From assembly GCF_000025565.1 (NCBI RefSeq), contig NC_014121.1:3100001-3164000 (forward strand): a stretch of DNA of 64,000 nt, in the 5' to 3' direction. The position numbers and the translations under genes were made by a program. This DNA comes from Enterobacter cloacae subsp. cloacae ATCC 13047. GTDB lineage: Bacteria; Pseudomonadota; Gammaproteobacteria; Enterobacterales; Enterobacteriaceae. Of this stretch, positions 10,055 to 22,068 are shown piece by piece; the first letter of the stretch is position 1, and each line of letters starts with the position of its first letter. The notes under the pieces were generated by a model, which made no database searches, was not told where the DNA came from, and worked only from the letters and a program-made list of their open reading frames with translations.

Positions 10055-10996
10055 ATGGCACAGCCTATTATTTTCGATTGCGATCCGGGTCATGATGACG
10101 CGATTGCCCTCGTCCTTGCACTTGCCTCCCCTGAACTTGAAGTCAAAGCTGTCACCTCATCTGCCGGCAACCAGACGCCGGATAAAACCCTGCGCAACGT
10201 CCTGCGTATGCTGACCTTGCTAAAGCGCCCCGATATTCCCGTGGCCGGTGGCGCGGTCAAACCGCTGATGCGTGAACTGATCATTGCCGACAACGTACAC
10301 GGAGAAAGCGGCCTGGACGGCCCGGCGCTGCCGGAACCGGGTTTCGCCCCGCAATCCTGTACCGCCGTGGAGCTGATGGCAAAGGTACTACGCGAGAGTG
10401 CTGAACCCGTCACGCTGGTAGCAACGGGCCCGCAAACCAACGTTGCGCTGCTGCTGAACAGCCATCCTGAACTGCACAGCAAAATTGCCCGTATCGTGAT
10501 TATGGGCGGAGCCATGGGGCTGGGTAACTGGACGCCTGCGGCGGAGTTCAACATCTTTGTCGACCCGGAAGCGGCGGAGATCGTCTTCCAGTCGGGCTTG
10601 CCGATTGTGATGGCCGGACTGGATGTTACCCACCGGGCGCAGATTATGACGAATGACATCGAGCGTTTTCGTGCGATTGGCAACCCGGTTGCCACGACCG
10701 TGGCCGAGCTGCTCGACTTCTTTATGGAATATCACAAAGCCGAGAAATGGGGATTCCACGGCGCGCCGCTGCATGACCCGTGCACCATTGCCTGGCTGCT
10801 GAAGCCTGAGATGTTTACCACGGTAGAGCGCTGGGTTGGTGTGGAGACCCAGGGGAAATACACCCAGGGGATGACGGTGGTGGATTACTATTCGCTGACG
10901 GGCAATGAACCGAATACCACGCTAATGGTGGATATCGATCGGCAGGCGTTTGTGGATTTGCTGGCGGAGAGGCTCGCATACTATAGTGCGGCCTGA
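10055..10996 (+). CDS. rihA: pyrimidine-specific ribonucleoside hydrolase RihA
   Basis: Nucleoside hydrolase of 313 residues that splits cytidine and uridine into base and ribose. The calcium-binding [10 protein letters not shown] motif is at residues 8-17, and [16 protein letters not shown] is the family core. The start at ATG 10055 has GGAG 6 bases upstream; the open frame itself begins at 10043. The extreme C-terminus differs from the E. coli protein because the last few codons and the stop lie in a copy of a dispersed palindromic repeat. Confidence 0.94.
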   Translation: MAQPIIFDCDPGHDDAIALVLALASPELEVKAVTSSAGNQTPDKTLRNVLRMLTLLKRPDIPVAGGAVKPLMRELIIADNVHGESGLDGPALPEPGFAPQSCTAVELMAKVLRESAEPVTLVATGPQTNVALLLNSHPELHSKIARIVIMGGAMGLGNWTPAAEFNIFVDPEAAEIVFQSGLPIVMAGLDVTHRAQIMTNDIERFRAIGNPVATTVAELLDFFMEYHKAEKWGFHGAPLHDPCTIAWLLKPEMFTTVERWVGVETQGKYTQGMTVVDYYSLTGNEPNTTLMVDIDRQAFVDLLAERLAYYSAA

Positions 10997-11038
10997 TGCC
11001 CTCACCCCAACCCTCTCCCACGGGGAGAGGGTGCAAAC
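10988..11038. repeat. palindromic repeat, CCCTCTCCC family, copy 1
   Basis: 51-base element beginning GCGGCCTGATGCCCTC and ending GGGTGCAAAC. It contains the palindrome CCCTCTCCCACGGGGAGAGGG. It overlaps the stop codon of rihA. Copy 2 lies 43 bases further on. Confidence 0.85.
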
Positions 11039-11042
11039 ACTA

Positions 11043-11074
11043 AAAACGGCAACGTGGTTGCCGTTTTGCTTTTA
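11043..11074 (+). terminator. intrinsic terminator after rihA
   Basis: Stem AAAACGGCAAC with GTTGCCGTTTT, loop GTG, followed by GCTTTT. It lies between the two repeat copies. Confidence 0.7.
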
Positions 11075-11080
11075 CCTTTT

Positions 11081-11131
11081 GCGGCCTGATGCCCTCTTCC
11101 CGGCCCTCTCCCACAGGGAGAGGGCGCAAAC
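11081..11131. repeat. palindromic repeat, CCCTCTCCC family, copy 2
   Basis: Same element and orientation as copy 1, starting with the identical GCGGCCTGATGCCCTC and ending GGCGCAAAC. Differences lie mainly between the conserved head and the palindrome. Both copies are followed, directly or after the terminator hairpin, by GTTTTGCTTTTACCT. Confidence 0.85.
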
Positions 11132-11145
11132 AGTTTTGCTTTTAC

Positions 11146-11631
11146 CTAGGGCTCAAACGGCCGACGCTGGAACTGATCGTGCCCGCACTTCGGACAGAGT
11201 GACAGCACCTCCGGTGTATAAACGGCAATATGGTGATGGCATTTCTCACAGACCAGATTTCCCAGCCCCACCACTTCGCCGCTGTGGTACACGCCGTGAT
11301 GATTCAGATCCTGAAAGACTTCACGCCACTCCAGCTGTGTTTTATCGGTAATATCCGCCAGCTCCTGCCAGAGGCTCTCCTTTATTACCCGCATAAATAC
11401 GCTGTCGGTCACCTCGTCCTGGCTCTCCTGGTAACTGCGCGCGAACTCTTCGAGGTCACGACGCACGGCGCGCGTCACCTCTTCCACTTCGGTTCGCGTT
11501 AACTCACCCGTTTGCGTCACGCGCGCACGCGCCTGCTCCACCAGCGCGTCGATATCTCGCTCGCCGTTACGCAGCCGTTCCGTCAGTGTTGCCACCAGTT
11601 CGCGGTAAAATTGAGCAACCTTGTTCATCAT
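11146..11631 (-). CDS. ybeL: zinc-ribbon protein YbeL (DUF1451)
   Basis: 161-residue cytoplasmic protein of unknown role. The N-terminal two thirds are charged and helical (MNKVAQFYRELVATLTERL onward). The C-terminus forms a zinc ribbon with the pairs CEKC and CPKC. The family is conserved at this site in enterobacteria. It is divergent from leuS. No specific function is claimed. Confidence 0.92.
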   Translation of the reverse strand: MMNKVAQFYRELVATLTERLRNGERDIDALVEQARARVTQTGELTRTEVEEVTRAVRRDLEEFARSYQESQDEVTDSVFMRVIKESLWQELADITDKTQLEWREVFQDLNHHGVYHSGEVVGLGNLVCEKCHHHIAVYTPEVLSLCPKCGHDQFQRRPFEP

Positions 11632-11842
11632 TTTGCCTCCCGGGTAAGTAACTATTTCTAATAATAGACCTTATTTCATCGCCGCTTTGTCAGGTGAACC
11701 ACAGACCCGGTAAATTCCTGCAAAGCGCATTTGTGCGAAAGGCTGTTTTGACGCGGGCGTTTGGGCTATGCTATGCGGATCTGAAATACCACATCCATTG
11801 GCTACATTTGTAGCTGTATTGAAAACAGGACCACTGGCTGCC

Positions 11843-14425
11843 ATGCAAGAGCAATACCGCCCGGAAGAGATAGAATCAAAAGTCCAGCAACACTGGGACG
11901 AGAAGCGTACCTTTGAAGTAACCGAAGACGAGAGCAAAGAGAAGTATTACTGCCTGTCGATGCTTCCCTATCCTTCTGGTCGACTACACATGGGCCACGT
12001 GCGTAACTACACCATCGGTGATGTGATTGCACGCTACCAGCGTATGCTGGGCAAAAACGTGCTGCAGCCAATCGGCTGGGATGCATTCGGTCTGCCAGCT
12101 GAAGGCGCGGCGGTCAAAAACAATACGGCGCCAGCGCCGTGGACGTACGACAACATCGCGTACATGAAAAACCAGCTCAAAATGCTGGGCTTTGGCTATG
12201 ACTGGAGCCGCGAGCTGGCGACCTGTACCCCGGAATACTACCGCTGGGAACAGAAGTTCTTCACCGAGCTGTACAAAAAAGGCCTGGTCTATAAGAAGAC
12301 GTCTGCCGTTAACTGGTGCCCGAACGACCAGACCGTTCTCGCGAACGAACAGGTTATCGACGGCTGCTGCTGGCGCTGCGACACCAAAGTTGAGCGTAAA
12401 GAGATCCCACAGTGGTTTATCAAAATCACCGCTTACGCTGACGAACTGCTGAACGATCTGGACACGCTGGACCACTGGCCGGATACCGTTAAGACCATGC
12501 AGCTCAACTGGATCGGCCGTTCTGAAGGCGTGGAGATCACCTTCAACGTTGAGAACTACGATCAGACTCTGACCGTCTACACCACCCGTCCTGATACCTT
12601 CATGGGCGCGACCTATCTGGCCGTGGCCGCAGGTCACCCGCTGGCGCAGAAAGCTGCCGAAAATAACCCGGAGCTGGCTATCTTTATCGACGAATGCCGC
12701 AACACGAAAGTGGCAGAAGCCGACATGGCGACCATGGAGAAGAAAGGCGTTGCCACGGGCTTCTATGCGAAGCACCCACTGACTGGCGAAGCGATTCCGG
12801 TCTGGGCAGCAAACTTCGTGCTGATGGAATACGGTACCGGTGCCGTGATGGCTGTTCCGGGTCACGATCAGCGCGACTATGAATTTGCCACCAAATACAA
12901 CCTGCCGATCAAAGCCGTTATTCTGGCGGCTGACGGCTCTGAACCTGACCTGTCTGAGCAAGCACTGACGGAAAAAGGCACACTGTTTAACTCTGGTGAG
13001 TTCAGCGGCCTGAGCTTCGAAGAGGGTTTCAACGCCATCGCCGACAAACTGGCATCGCTGGGCGTGGGCGAGCGTAAAGTAAACTACCGCCTGCGCGACT
13101 GGGGCGTTTCCCGTCAGCGTTACTGGGGTGCGCCAATCCCGATGGTCACGCTGGAAGACGGCACCGTAATGCCAACCCCTGAAGATCAGCTCCCGGTTAT
13201 CCTGCCGGAAGATGTGGTCATGGATGGCATCACCAGCCCGATCAAAGCCGATCCTGAGTGGGCAAAAACCACCGTTAACGGTCAGCCTGCGCTGCGTGAA
13301 ACCGACACCTTTGACACCTTTATGGAGTCTTCCTGGTACTACGCCCGCTACACCTGCCCGCAGTATCAGGAAGGGATGCTGGATTCCGACGCGGCAAACT
13401 ACTGGCTGCCGGTAGACATCTACATCGGTGGTATTGAACATGCCATCATGCACCTGCTCTACTTCCGCTTCTTCCACAAGCTGATGCGTGACGCAGGCAT
13501 GGTGAACTCTGACGAGCCAGCGAAACAGCTGCTGTGTCAGGGCATGGTACTGGCAGATGCGTTCTACTATGTGGGTGCGAACGGCGAACGTAACTGGGTC
13601 TCTCCGGTTGATGCGATTGTTGAGCGCGACGAGAAAGGCCGTATCGTGAAGGCGAAAGACGCCGAAGGTCATGAACTGGTGTATACCGGCATGAGCAAGA
13701 TGTCCAAGTCCAAAAACAACGGCATCGACCCGCAGGTGATGGTTGAGCGCTACGGCGCGGATACCGTGCGTCTGTTCATGATGTTTGCCTCACCGGCAGA
13801 CATGACCCTGGAGTGGCAGGAGTCCGGTGTTGAAGGGGCGAACCGCTTCCTGAAGCGCGTCTGGAAATTGGTTTACGAACACACCGCTCAGGGCGACGCA
13901 CCGGCACTGAACGTTGCTGCCCTGACTGAAGATCAGCAGGCGCTGCGTCGTGATGTTCATAAAACGATTGCAAAAGTGACCGATGATATTGGTCGTCGTC
14001 AGACCTTCAATACCGCAATTGCGGCTATTATGGAACTGATGAACAAGCTGGCGAAAGCACCGCAGGAAGGCGAGCAGGATCGTGCCTTAATGCGTGAAGC
14101 GCTGTTGGCCGTCGTGCGCATGTTGAACCCGTTCACCCCGCATGTCAGCTTCACCCTGTGGCAGGAGCTGAAAGGCGAAGGCGATATCGACAACGCGCCG
14201 TGGCCGGTTGCTGATGAATCCGCCATGGTGGAAAACACCACGCTGGTGGTGGTACAGGTCAACGGTAAAGTACGCGGTAAAATTACCGTCGCCGTTGATG
14301 CAACCGAAGAACAGGTTCGTGAGCGTGCTGGCCAGGAACATCTGGTGGCGAAATATCTTGAGGGCGTTACCGTACGTAAAGTGATCTACGTACCAGGTAA
14401 ACTGCTGAATCTGGTCGTTGGCTAA
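11843..14425 (+). CDS. leuS: leucyl-tRNA synthetase
   Basis: Class I aminoacyl-tRNA synthetase of 860 residues, the E. coli length. The HIGH-type motif is in [15 protein letters not shown] (about residue 40). The CP1 editing domain follows with TTRPDTFMG and the [16 protein letters not shown] region. The KMSKS loop is in [13 protein letters not shown] (about 620). The start at ATG 11843 gives [15 protein letters not shown]; an in-frame upstream ATG at 11768 would add residues not found in the family. It heads the leuS-lptE-holA-nadD transcription unit. Confidence 0.98.
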   Translation: MQEQYRPEEIESKVQQHWDEKRTFEVTEDESKEKYYCLSMLPYPSGRLHMGHVRNYTIGDVIARYQRMLGKNVLQPIGWDAFGLPAEGAAVKNNTAPAPWTYDNIAYMKNQLKMLGFGYDWSRELATCTPEYYRWEQKFFTELYKKGLVYKKTSAVNWCPNDQTVLANEQVIDGCCWRCDTKVERKEIPQWFIKITAYADELLNDLDTLDHWPDTVKTMQLNWIGRSEGVEITFNVENYDQTLTVYTTRPDTFMGATYLAVAAGHPLAQKAAENNPELAIFIDECRNTKVAEADMATMEKKGVATGFYAKHPLTGEAIPVWAANFVLMEYGTGAVMAVPGHDQRDYEFATKYNLPIKAVILAADGSEPDLSEQALTEKGTLFNSGEFSGLSFEEGFNAIADKLASLGVGERKVNYRLRDWGVSRQRYWGAPIPMVTLEDGTVMPTPEDQLPVILPEDVVMDGITSPIKADPEWAKTTVNGQPALRETDTFDTFMESSWYYARYTCPQYQEGMLDSDAANYWLPVDIYIGGIEHAIMHLLYFRFFHKLMRDAGMVNSDEPAKQLLCQGMVLADAFYYVGANGERNWVSPVDAIVERDEKGRIVKAKDAEGHELVYTGMSKMSKSKNNGIDPQVMVERYGADTVRLFMMFASPADMTLEWQESGVEGANRFLKRVWKLVYEHTAQGDAPALNVAALTEDQQALRRDVHKTIAKVTDDIGRRQTFNTAIAAIMELMNKLAKAPQEGEQDRALMREALLAVVRMLNPFTPHVSFTLWQELKGEGDIDNAPWPVADESAMVENTTLVVVQVNGKVRGKITVAVDATEEQVRERAGQEHLVAKYLEGVTVRKVIYVPGKLLNLVVG

Positions 14426-14439
14426 GCGCGGGAGGAAAC

Positions 14440-15009
14440 GTGCGACAACTGGCAACAATACTCTTATCTCTGGCGGTGCTGGTCACCGCGGGGTGTGGCT
14501 GGCATCTGCGCAATACCACGGCGGTGCCCGCTGAGATGAAAACGATGATTTTCGACTCAGGGGATCCGAATGGTCCACTCAGCCGGGCAGTGCGTAACCA
14601 GCTGCGTTTGAACGATGTTCAACTGATCGAAAAAGGCACCCTGCGCCAGGATGTACCGTCATTACGTATCTTAAGCTCATCGCTGGCTAAAGATACCGTG
14701 TCGATCTTCCAGGATGGACGTACTGCGGAATATCAGATGGTGCTGACGGTGAACGCGGCAGTATTGATCCCGGGTAAAGACATTTTCCCTATCAATACCA
14801 AAGTGTACCGCTCGTTCTTTGATAACCCGCAAACGGCGCTGGCAAAAGATGCTGAGCAGCAGATTATCATTAACGAAATGTACGACAAGGCTGCAGAACA
14901 GCTGATCCGTAAGCTGCCAGGCATTGCCGCAACGACAAGACAGGGTTCTGACATCATCGACAAACCGGATGCCAACACGCCTCCTGTTTCTACCTCCATG
15001 GGTAACTGA
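14440..15009 (+). CDS. lptE: LPS-assembly lipoprotein LptE
   Basis: Outer-membrane lipoprotein of 189 residues that plugs the LptD barrel and helps place lipopolysaccharide in the outer leaflet. It starts with GTG at 14440 preceded by GGGAGGAAAC. The signal peptide ends in the lipobox VTAGC (Cys at about residue 19), followed by [11 protein letters not shown]. The C-terminal tail is low complexity, as in related LptE proteins. It overlaps holA by one base (TGATG). Confidence 0.96.
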   Translation: MRQLATILLSLAVLVTAGCGWHLRNTTAVPAEMKTMIFDSGDPNGPLSRAVRNQLRLNDVQLIEKGTLRQDVPSLRILSSSLAKDTVSIFQDGRTAEYQMVLTVNAAVLIPGKDIFPINTKVYRSFFDNPQTALAKDAEQQIIINEMYDKAAEQLIRKLPGIAATTRQGSDIIDKPDANTPPVSTSMGN

Positions 15010-16040
15010 TGATCAGGCTGTATCCTGAACAACTCCGCGCGCAGCTCAATGAAGGGCTGCGCGCGGCGTATCTGCTACTGGGTAACGACCCGCTCTTGCT
15101 TCAGGAAAGCCTGGATGCCGTGCGACATGCCGCCGCCGCTCAGGGCTTTGATGAACACCACACCGTCCAGTTGGATAACAATACCGACTGGAATGCCCTT
15201 TTCTCCCTTTGCCAGGCGATGAGTCTCTTTGCATCACGCCAGACCATCCAGATCCTGCTGCCAGAGAATGGTCCGAACGCAGCCATCAATGAACAGCTGG
15301 CGACGCTGGTCAGCCTGTTGCACAGCGATCTGCTGTTAATCGTGCGTGGCAACAAGCTCACCAAAGCGCAGGAAAACGCCGCGTGGTTTACCCAACTCGC
15401 CACTCATGCCGTGCTGGTCACCTGCCAGACGCCTGAGCAGACCCATCTGCCGAAATGGGTGGCGGCAAGAGCGAAGCAGAATAACCTGCAACTGGACGAC
15501 GCAGCGAATCAGCTGCTGTGCTACTGCTATGAAGGCAACCTGCTGGCGTTGGCCCAGGCGCTGGACCGGCTCGCCCTCCTCTGGCCCGATGGCAAGCTGA
15601 CTCTGCCGCGCGTGGAGCAGGCGGTTAACGACGCCGCACACTTCACGCCGTTCCACTGGGTTGATGCGCTGCTGATGGCAAAGAGCAAGCGTTCCCTGCA
15701 TATTTTGCAGCAGCTACGCCTTGAGGGTAGCGAACCGGTTATATTGCTGCGTACGTTGCAGCGTGAACTGCTAATGCTCATCACGCTCAAGCGCCAGTCT
15801 GCTCATACGCCATTGCGTTCGTTGTTCGACAAACACCGTATCTGGCAAAACCGTCGGGCGATGACCACCGAGGCCATTAATCGTCTGAGCCATGAACAGC
15901 TGCGCCAGGCGGTACAGCTTTTGATGCGCGCAGAGCTCACGTTAAAACAAGATTACGGCCAGTCCGTCTGGGCGGAACTGGAAAGCCTTTCTCTGCTGCT
16001 CTGCCACAAGGCGCTGGCAGATGTATTTATTGATGGATAG
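15009..16040 (+). CDS. holA: DNA polymerase III delta subunit
   Basis: Clamp loader delta subunit of 343 residues that opens the beta ring. The N-terminal [30 protein letters not shown] matches HolA closely; the AAA+ fold lacks a functional P-loop, as is normal for delta. The C-terminal collar domain includes [19 protein letters not shown]. It overlaps the lptE stop and reads a few bases into nadD. Confidence 0.96.
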   Translation: MIRLYPEQLRAQLNEGLRAAYLLLGNDPLLLQESLDAVRHAAAAQGFDEHHTVQLDNNTDWNALFSLCQAMSLFASRQTIQILLPENGPNAAINEQLATLVSLLHSDLLLIVRGNKLTKAQENAAWFTQLATHAVLVTCQTPEQTHLPKWVAARAKQNNLQLDDAANQLLCYCYEGNLLALAQALDRLALLWPDGKLTLPRVEQAVNDAAHFTPFHWVDALLMAKSKRSLHILQQLRLEGSEPVILLRTLQRELLMLITLKRQSAHTPLRSLFDKHRIWQNRRAMTTEAINRLSHEQLRQAVQLLMRAELTLKQDYGQSVWAELESLSLLLCHKALADVFIDG

Positions 16041-16041
16041 C

Positions 16042-16698
16042 ATGCACTCTCTACAGGCCCTGTACGGTGGCACCTTTGACCCGGTCCATTACGGTCATCT
16101 GAAACCGGTTGAAATTCTGGCGAATCTGATTGGTCTTCAGCGCGTGATTATCATGCCCAATAACGTTCCGCCACATCGGCCTCAGCCTGAGGCCACCAGC
16201 GAGCAGCGAAAAGAGATGCTCGCCCTGGCCATTGCGGATAAACCGCTCTTCAGCCTGGACGAGCGTGAACTCCGTCGCGACACCCCGTCCTGGACCTCGC
16301 AAACCCTACAGGAGTGGCGGGCCGAACAGGGGCCGGACAAACCGCTGGCCTTTATCATCGGCCAGGATTCTCTGCTCAACTTCCCCACCTGGCACCAGTA
16401 TGAAACCATTCTGGAGAACAGCCATCTCCTCGTCTGCCGCCGTCCGGGCTATCCGCTGACCATGCGTGAAGAGCAGTATCAGCAGTGGCTGGAGGCTCAT
16501 CTGACCGACAATGTGGAAGATCTGCATAATCAACCTGCCGGGAAGATCTATCTGGCGGAGACGCCGTGGTTTGATATTTCTGCGACAATCATTCGCGACC
16601 GGCTTCAGCACGGTTTAGCCTGTGACGATCTCCTGCCATCGTCAGTGCTGGACTATATCCACGCGCACGGGTTGTATCAGAAAAGCGCAGACGCATAA
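16042..16698 (+). CDS. nadD: nicotinate-nucleotide adenylyltransferase
   Basis: Makes deamido-NAD from nicotinate mononucleotide and ATP (218 residues). The nucleotidyltransferase motif is [11 protein letters not shown] at residues 8-18, and the C-terminal [10 protein letters not shown] motif replaces the generic ISSTxxR. Three in-frame ATGs are possible (16021, 16033, 16042). The last is preferred because [10 protein letters not shown] aligns with the E. coli start MKSLQALFGG. Ribosome binding is weak at each, consistent with coupling to holA. Confidence 0.94.
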   Translation: MHSLQALYGGTFDPVHYGHLKPVEILANLIGLQRVIIMPNNVPPHRPQPEATSEQRKEMLALAIADKPLFSLDERELRRDTPSWTSQTLQEWRAEQGPDKPLAFIIGQDSLLNFPTWHQYETILENSHLLVCRRPGYPLTMREEQYQQWLEAHLTDNVEDLHNQPAGKIYLAETPWFDISATIIRDRLQHGLACDDLLPSSVLDYIHAHGLYQKSADA

Positions 16699-16879
16699 TC
16701 CGGGCGCACAAAAAGCGCCTTATTGATTATCCTGCCTTGACAGAGTAAGCCATACTGTTATCCTCCGCTGCCAGACTTTCCCGCCGCTCATTGCTTTACA
16801 GAAATTGTTTTACAAAAATGGCGATGCAATCTCCGGCGGAGGGTGGGATGATACCCGCCTTCAAAAGCCCGGCCGGTGA

Positions 16880-17284
<405 letters not shown>

Positions 17285-17287
17285 TGC

Positions 17288-17755
17288 GTGAAGTTGCAGC
17301 TGGTCGCCGTCGGCACCAAAATGCCGGACTGGGTACAAACCGGTTTTACTGAATATCTGCGTCGTTTCCCTAAAGATATGCCGTTCGAGCTGGTGGAGAT
17401 CCCCGCCGGAAAGCGCGGCAAGAACGCGGATATTAAACGCATTCTTGATAAAGAGGGAGAACTGATGCTGGCTGCCGCAGGCAAAAACCGCATCGTGACC
17501 CTCGATATTCCAGGCAAGCCCTGGGATACGCCGCAGCTGGCGCACGAACTGGAGCGCTGGAAGCAGGATGGTCGTGACGTCAGTCTGTTGATTGGCGGGC
17601 CTGAAGGGTTGTCCCCTGCCTGTAAAGCGGCGGCAGAACAAAGTTGGTCTCTCTCCGCGCTGACGCTTCCCCACCCGCTCGTTCGGGTACTGGTGGCAGA
17701 AAGCCTGTACCGCGCGTGGAGCATTACTACCAACCACCCCTATCACCGCGAGTAA
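17288..17755 (+). CDS. rlmH: 23S rRNA pseudouridine-1915 N3-methyltransferase RlmH
   Basis: SPOUT-class methyltransferase of 155 residues that modifies m3-pseudouridine 1915 in helix 69. It starts with GTG at 17288. The trefoil-knot SAM site is visible as LIGGPEGLS and [18 protein letters not shown] near the C-terminus, ending NHPYHRE. Coupled closely to rsfS and followed by mrdA after 28 bases. Confidence 0.97.
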   Translation: MKLQLVAVGTKMPDWVQTGFTEYLRRFPKDMPFELVEIPAGKRGKNADIKRILDKEGELMLAAAGKNRIVTLDIPGKPWDTPQLAHELERWKQDGRDVSLLIGGPEGLSPACKAAAEQSWSLSALTLPHPLVRVLVAESLYRAWSITTNHPYHRE

Positions 17756-17783
17756 TGACTGACCAGGGTAGATTAAGCAGCGG

Positions 17784-19685
17784 ATGAAACTACAGAATTC
17801 TTTTCGCGACTATACGGCTGAGTCCGCGCTGTTTGTGCGCCGGGCGCTGGTCGCCTTTACGGGGATTTTGCTGCTTACCGGCGTGCTGATCGCCAACCTT
17901 TATAATCTGCAAATTGTCCGCTATACCGATTACCAGACGCGCTCAAACGAAAACCGCATCAAGCTGGTGCCTATCGCCCCCAGCCGCGGCATTATTTACG
18001 ACCGTAACGGCACCCCGCTGGCCTTAAACCGCACCATCTACCAGATTGAGATGATGCCGGAAAAAGTCGACAACGTGCAGGATACGCTGGAAGCATTGCG
18101 AAGCGTTGTCGATCTTAACGATGACGATATCGCTGCGTTCAAGAAAGAGCGCGCCCGTTCTCACCGTTTTACCTCCATTCCGGTTAAAACCAACCTGACG
18201 GAAGTCCAGGTCGCCCGCTTTGCCGTCAACCAGTACCGTTTCCCCGGTGTGGAAGTGAAAGGCTACAAGCGCCGCTATTACCCTTACGGTTCCGCACTGA
18301 CGCACGTAATCGGCTACGTCTCCAAGATCAACGACAAAGACGTTGAGCGTCTCGATAAAGACGGCAAGCTGGCAAACTACGCCGCGACGCACGATATCGG
18401 TAAGCTGGGAATTGAACGCTATTACGAAGATGTCCTGCACGGGCAGACCGGCTATGAAGAGGTGGAAGTTAACAACCGTGGCCGCGTTATTCGTCAGCTG
18501 AAAGAGGTGCCGCCGCAGGCAGGGCATGACGTCTACCTGACGCTCGACCTGAAACTCCAGCAGTATATTGAAACCTTACTGGCGGGCAGCCGTGCGGCAG
18601 TTGTCGTGACCGATCCGCGTACCGGCGGCATACTGGCGATGGTCTCCATGCCAAGCTACGACCCTAACCTCTTTGTCGATGGAATTTCCAGTAAGGACTA
18701 CTCCGGCCTGCTTAATGACCCGAACACGCCGCTGGTCAACCGCGCCACGCAGGGGGTCTATCCGCCGGCGTCCACGGTGAAACCTTACGTCGCCGTCTCG
18801 GCGCTGAGCGCGGGTGTCATCAATCGCAACACCAGCCTGTTTGACCCGGGCTGGTGGCAGTTACCGGGTTCAGAGAAACGCTATCGCGACTGGAAAAAAT
18901 GGGGCCACGGTCATCTGAACGTGACGAAATCGCTGGAAGAGTCTGCGGATACCTTCTTCTATCAGGTGGCGTATGACATGGGTATTGACCGCCTGTCAGA
19001 GTGGATGAGCAAATTTGGCTACGGCCATTACACCGGGGTCGATCTCGCCGAAGAACGCTCCGGCAACATGCCAACCCGCGAGTGGAAGCTAAAACGCTTT
19101 AAGAAACCGTGGTACCAGGGTGATACCATTCCGGTGGGTATCGGCCAGGGCTACTGGACCGCAACCCCGCTGCAGATGAACAAAGCGATGATGATCCTCA
19201 TCAACGATGGTGTGGTGAAAGTCCCGCACCTGCTGCAAAGTACCGTTGAAGAGGGCAAAAAAGTGCCGTGGATCCAGCCGCATGAACCGCCGGTGGGGGA
19301 TATTCACTCCGGCTTCTGGGAGATCGCCAAAGACGGGATGTACGGGGTGGCAAACCGCCCGAACGGTACCGCGCATAAGTATTTCGCCGGTGCGCCGTAT
19401 AAAGTGGCCGCCAAATCCGGTACGGCGCAGGTCTTCGGCCTGAAGGCCAACGAAACCTATAACGCGCACCGCATTGCCGAACGACTGCGTGACCATAAGC
19501 TCATGACGGCATTTGCACCCTATGATAACCCACAGGTGGCGGTGGCAATGATTCTGGAAAACGGCGGCGCAGGGCCAGCCGTGGGCACCATCATGCGCCA
19601 AATCCTCGACCACATCATGCTGGGTGATAACAACACCGAACTGCCGGCTGAAAACCCGGCGGCCGCTGCGGCGGAGGACCAATAA
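17784..19685 (+). CDS. mrdA: penicillin-binding protein 2, elongasome transpeptidase
   Basis: Class B transpeptidase of 633 residues that works with RodA in lateral wall synthesis. One N-terminal membrane anchor (about residues 20-42) is followed by the dimerisation/pedestal domain starting [16 protein letters not shown]. The active-site serine is in the ASTVKP motif (about residue 330), SAD is in EESADTFFY, and KSG is in AAKSGTAQ. It lies 2 bases before mrdB. Confidence 0.97.
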   Translation: MKLQNSFRDYTAESALFVRRALVAFTGILLLTGVLIANLYNLQIVRYTDYQTRSNENRIKLVPIAPSRGIIYDRNGTPLALNRTIYQIEMMPEKVDNVQDTLEALRSVVDLNDDDIAAFKKERARSHRFTSIPVKTNLTEVQVARFAVNQYRFPGVEVKGYKRRYYPYGSALTHVIGYVSKINDKDVERLDKDGKLANYAATHDIGKLGIERYYEDVLHGQTGYEEVEVNNRGRVIRQLKEVPPQAGHDVYLTLDLKLQQYIETLLAGSRAAVVVTDPRTGGILAMVSMPSYDPNLFVDGISSKDYSGLLNDPNTPLVNRATQGVYPPASTVKPYVAVSALSAGVINRNTSLFDPGWWQLPGSEKRYRDWKKWGHGHLNVTKSLEESADTFFYQVAYDMGIDRLSEWMSKFGYGHYTGVDLAEERSGNMPTREWKLKRFKKPWYQGDTIPVGIGQGYWTATPLQMNKAMMILINDGVVKVPHLLQSTVEEGKKVPWIQPHEPPVGDIHSGFWEIAKDGMYGVANRPNGTAHKYFAGAPYKVAAKSGTAQVFGLKANETYNAHRIAERLRDHKLMTAFAPYDNPQVAVAMILENGGAGPAVGTIMRQILDHIMLGDNNTELPAENPAAAAAEDQ

Positions 19686-19687
19686 AC

Positions 19688-20800
19688 ATGACGGATAATC
19701 CAAATAAAAAATCGCTGTGGGATAAAATCCACATCGACCCAGCCATGCTGCTGATCCTGCTGGCTCTGCTGGTCTACAGCGCTCTGGTTATCTGGAGCGC
19801 CAGCGGCCAGGACATCGGCATGATGGAGCGCAAGATTGGCCAGATCGCGATGGGGCTGGTCATTATGGTCGTCATGGCGCAGATCCCGCCACGCGTCTAC
19901 GAAGGCTGGGCCCCCTATCTCTACATCTTCTGTATTATTTTGCTGGTTGCGGTAGATGCCTTTGGGGCCATCTCCAAAGGCGCACAGCGCTGGCTGGATC
20001 TGGGCGTAGTTCGCTTCCAGCCCTCGGAAATTGCCAAAATCGCCGTTCCACTGATGGTGGCACGCTTTATCAACCGCGATGTCTGTCCGCCATCACTGAA
20101 AAACACGGCCATCGCGCTGGTATTGATTTTCCTGCCAACGTTGCTGGTGGCGGCGCAGCCTGACCTTGGTACCTCGATCCTCATCGCACTCTCCGGCCTG
20201 TTTGTTCTCTTCTTGTCGGGCCTGAGCTGGCGTCTGATTGGTATTGCGGTGGTGCTGGTTGCCGCGTTCATCCCTATTCTCTGGTTCTTCCTGATGCATG
20301 ATTATCAGCGCCAGCGCGTGATGATGCTGCTCGATCCGGAAACCGATCCGCTGGGTGCGGGCTATCATATTATTCAGTCCAAGATCGCGATTGGCTCCGG
20401 TGGCCTGCGCGGTAAAGGATGGCTGCACGGCACCCAGTCGCAGCTGGAGTTCTTACCAGAGCGCCATACCGACTTTATCTTTGCGGTCCTGGCGGAAGAG
20501 CTTGGGCTGGTCGGCATCTTGATCTTACTCGCGCTGTATGTACTGTTAATCATGCGCGGGTTGTGGATTGCCGCGCGCGCGCAAACCACCTTTGGCCGCG
20601 TCATGGCGGGCGGGTTAATGTTGATTTTATTCGTTTATGTCTTCGTAAATATTGGTATGGTGAGTGGTATTCTGCCGGTTGTAGGCGTTCCGCTTCCGCT
20701 GGTGAGTTACGGAGGCTCGGCACTGATCGTGTTGATGGCCGGGTTTGGTATCGTGATGTCGATCCATACCCACAGAAAAATGTTGTCAAAAAGCGTATAA
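19688..20800 (+). CDS. mrdB: RodA, SEDS peptidoglycan glycosyltransferase
   Basis: Polytopic inner-membrane protein of 370 residues with about ten helices that polymerises lipid II in the elongasome. SEDS landmarks seen are [17 protein letters not shown] and the C-terminal [12 protein letters not shown]. It partners with MrdA just upstream. rlpA follows after 16 bases. Confidence 0.97.
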   Translation: MTDNPNKKSLWDKIHIDPAMLLILLALLVYSALVIWSASGQDIGMMERKIGQIAMGLVIMVVMAQIPPRVYEGWAPYLYIFCIILLVAVDAFGAISKGAQRWLDLGVVRFQPSEIAKIAVPLMVARFINRDVCPPSLKNTAIALVLIFLPTLLVAAQPDLGTSILIALSGLFVLFLSGLSWRLIGIAVVLVAAFIPILWFFLMHDYQRQRVMMLLDPETDPLGAGYHIIQSKIAIGSGGLRGKGWLHGTQSQLEFLPERHTDFIFAVLAEELGLVGILILLALYVLLIMRGLWIAARAQTTFGRVMAGGLMLILFVYVFVNIGMVSGILPVVGVPLPLVSYGGSALIVLMAGFGIVMSIHTHRKMLSKSV

Positions 20801-20816
20801 AAATAAGGGGATCGGA

Positions 20817-21929
20817 ATGCGTAAGCAGTGGCTGGGGATCTGCATTGCGGCAAGTTTACTTGCGGCGTGCACAAGTGATGATGGTCAGCAACAGGCAACC
20901 GTCGCGCCGCCGCAGCCTGCGGTGTGTAATGGCCCAATCGTTGAAATCAGCGGCGCCGATCCCGTTTATGAACCGCTCAACGCCAGCGCGAATCAGGATT
21001 ATGAGCGCGACGGCAAAAGCTACAAAATCGTTCAGGACCCTTCCCGTTTCAGCCAGGCGGGTTTCGCCGCCATTTATGATGCGGAACCCGGGAGCAACCT
21101 GACGGCATCAGGAGAAGCGTTCGACCCGACGCAACTCACTGCGGCACACCCGACGCTGCCTATCCCAAGCTACGCGCGTATCACCAACCTGGCGAATGGC
21201 CGTATGATCGTAGTCCGCATTAACGATCGCGGTCCGTACGGTAACGACCGTGTGATTTCGCTGTCGCGCGCCTCCGCCGACCGCCTGAACACCTCGAACA
21301 ATACCAAGGTTCGTATCGACCCCATTATCGTGGCACCGGATGGCTCGCTCTCCGGGCCGGGTACCGCGTGTACGACAGTAGCGAAACAGACCTACGCCCT
21401 TCCCGACCGTCCAAATCTTGACGGTGGCATGGGGAGCGTCTCATCGCCGGCCGAGCCTTCTCAGCCAGCAGGCGAAGTGCGTCCTATCAGCAACGACACG
21501 TTGCAGAGTGATGACAGCACTGGCGCACCGGTAAAGAGTAGCGGTTTCCTGGGGGCTCCAACGACCCTGGCCTCCGGCGTTCTGGAAGGCAGTGAACCTG
21601 CCCCGGCGCCTGTTGCCGCCCCCGTCGCGCAGCAGCCTGCCCCCGTCACCGCTCCGGCAACGACCCAGAGCGCGGCGGCAGCAGCGCCTGCTGCCGCTTC
21701 CAGCGGCGGCTTTGTCGTTCAGGTGGGCGCCGTCAGCGATCAGGCCCGCGCGCAGCAATATCAACAGCGCCTGAGCCAGCAGTTTGGCGTTCCAGGCCGC
21801 GTTGAGCAAAACGGGGCGGTGTGGCGTATTCAGATGGGACCGTTTGCCAGCAAATCGCAGGCAGCGACCCTGCAGCAGCGTCTGCAAAATGAAGCGCAAC
21901 TCCAGTCATTTATCGCTGTAGCGAAGTAA
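20817..21929 (+). CDS. rlpA: septal ring lytic transglycosylase RlpA, lipoprotein
   Basis: Outer-membrane lipoprotein of 370 residues. The signal peptide ends in LLAAC (Cys at about residue 18). A double-psi beta-barrel domain spans about residues 78-175, with the motif ITNLANGRMIVVRINDRGPY. An Ala/Pro-rich linker leads to a C-terminal SPOR domain (about 298-370) that binds denuded glycan strands. It starts at ATG 20817 after AAGGGGATCGGA and lies in the mrdA-mrdB-rlpA-dacA order. Confidence 0.96.
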   Translation: MRKQWLGICIAASLLAACTSDDGQQQATVAPPQPAVCNGPIVEISGADPVYEPLNASANQDYERDGKSYKIVQDPSRFSQAGFAAIYDAEPGSNLTASGEAFDPTQLTAAHPTLPIPSYARITNLANGRMIVVRINDRGPYGNDRVISLSRASADRLNTSNNTKVRIDPIIVAPDGSLSGPGTACTTVAKQTYALPDRPNLDGGMGSVSSPAEPSQPAGEVRPISNDTLQSDDSTGAPVKSSGFLGAPTTLASGVLEGSEPAPAPVAAPVAQQPAPVTAPATTQSAAAAAPAAASSGGFVVQVGAVSDQARAQQYQQRLSQQFGVPGRVEQNGAVWRIQMGPFASKSQAATLQQRLQNEAQLQSFIAVAK

Positions 21930-21938
21930 TTTATCGGC

Positions 21939-22000
21939 GGCATCCGAATTGTCAGTTTGTGTAAAAGTCATTCACAAACTCATGCTTAAAGTCGGATGCC
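21939..22000 (+). terminator. nested hairpin between rlpA and dacA
   Basis: Outer arms GGCATCCGA and TCGGATGCC enclose inner arms AGTTTGTG and CACAAACT. No T run follows. It may separate the rlpA and dacA transcripts or act as a stability element. Confidence 0.4.
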
Positions 22001-22068
22001 TGCCTGAATAGCATTTGCTATAGTAAGGCACTTTTTTTAATTCCATCACGGATGTCGTAGTTCTGACC

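Noticed and set aside
11984..13672. 562-codon frame antisense to leuS
   Set aside because: Shadow of the leuS coding strand. Long antisense frames are common in GC-rich enterobacterial genes.
20419..21102. 227-codon frame across mrdB and rlpA
   Set aside because: Runs in another frame through two certain genes; no family resemblance.
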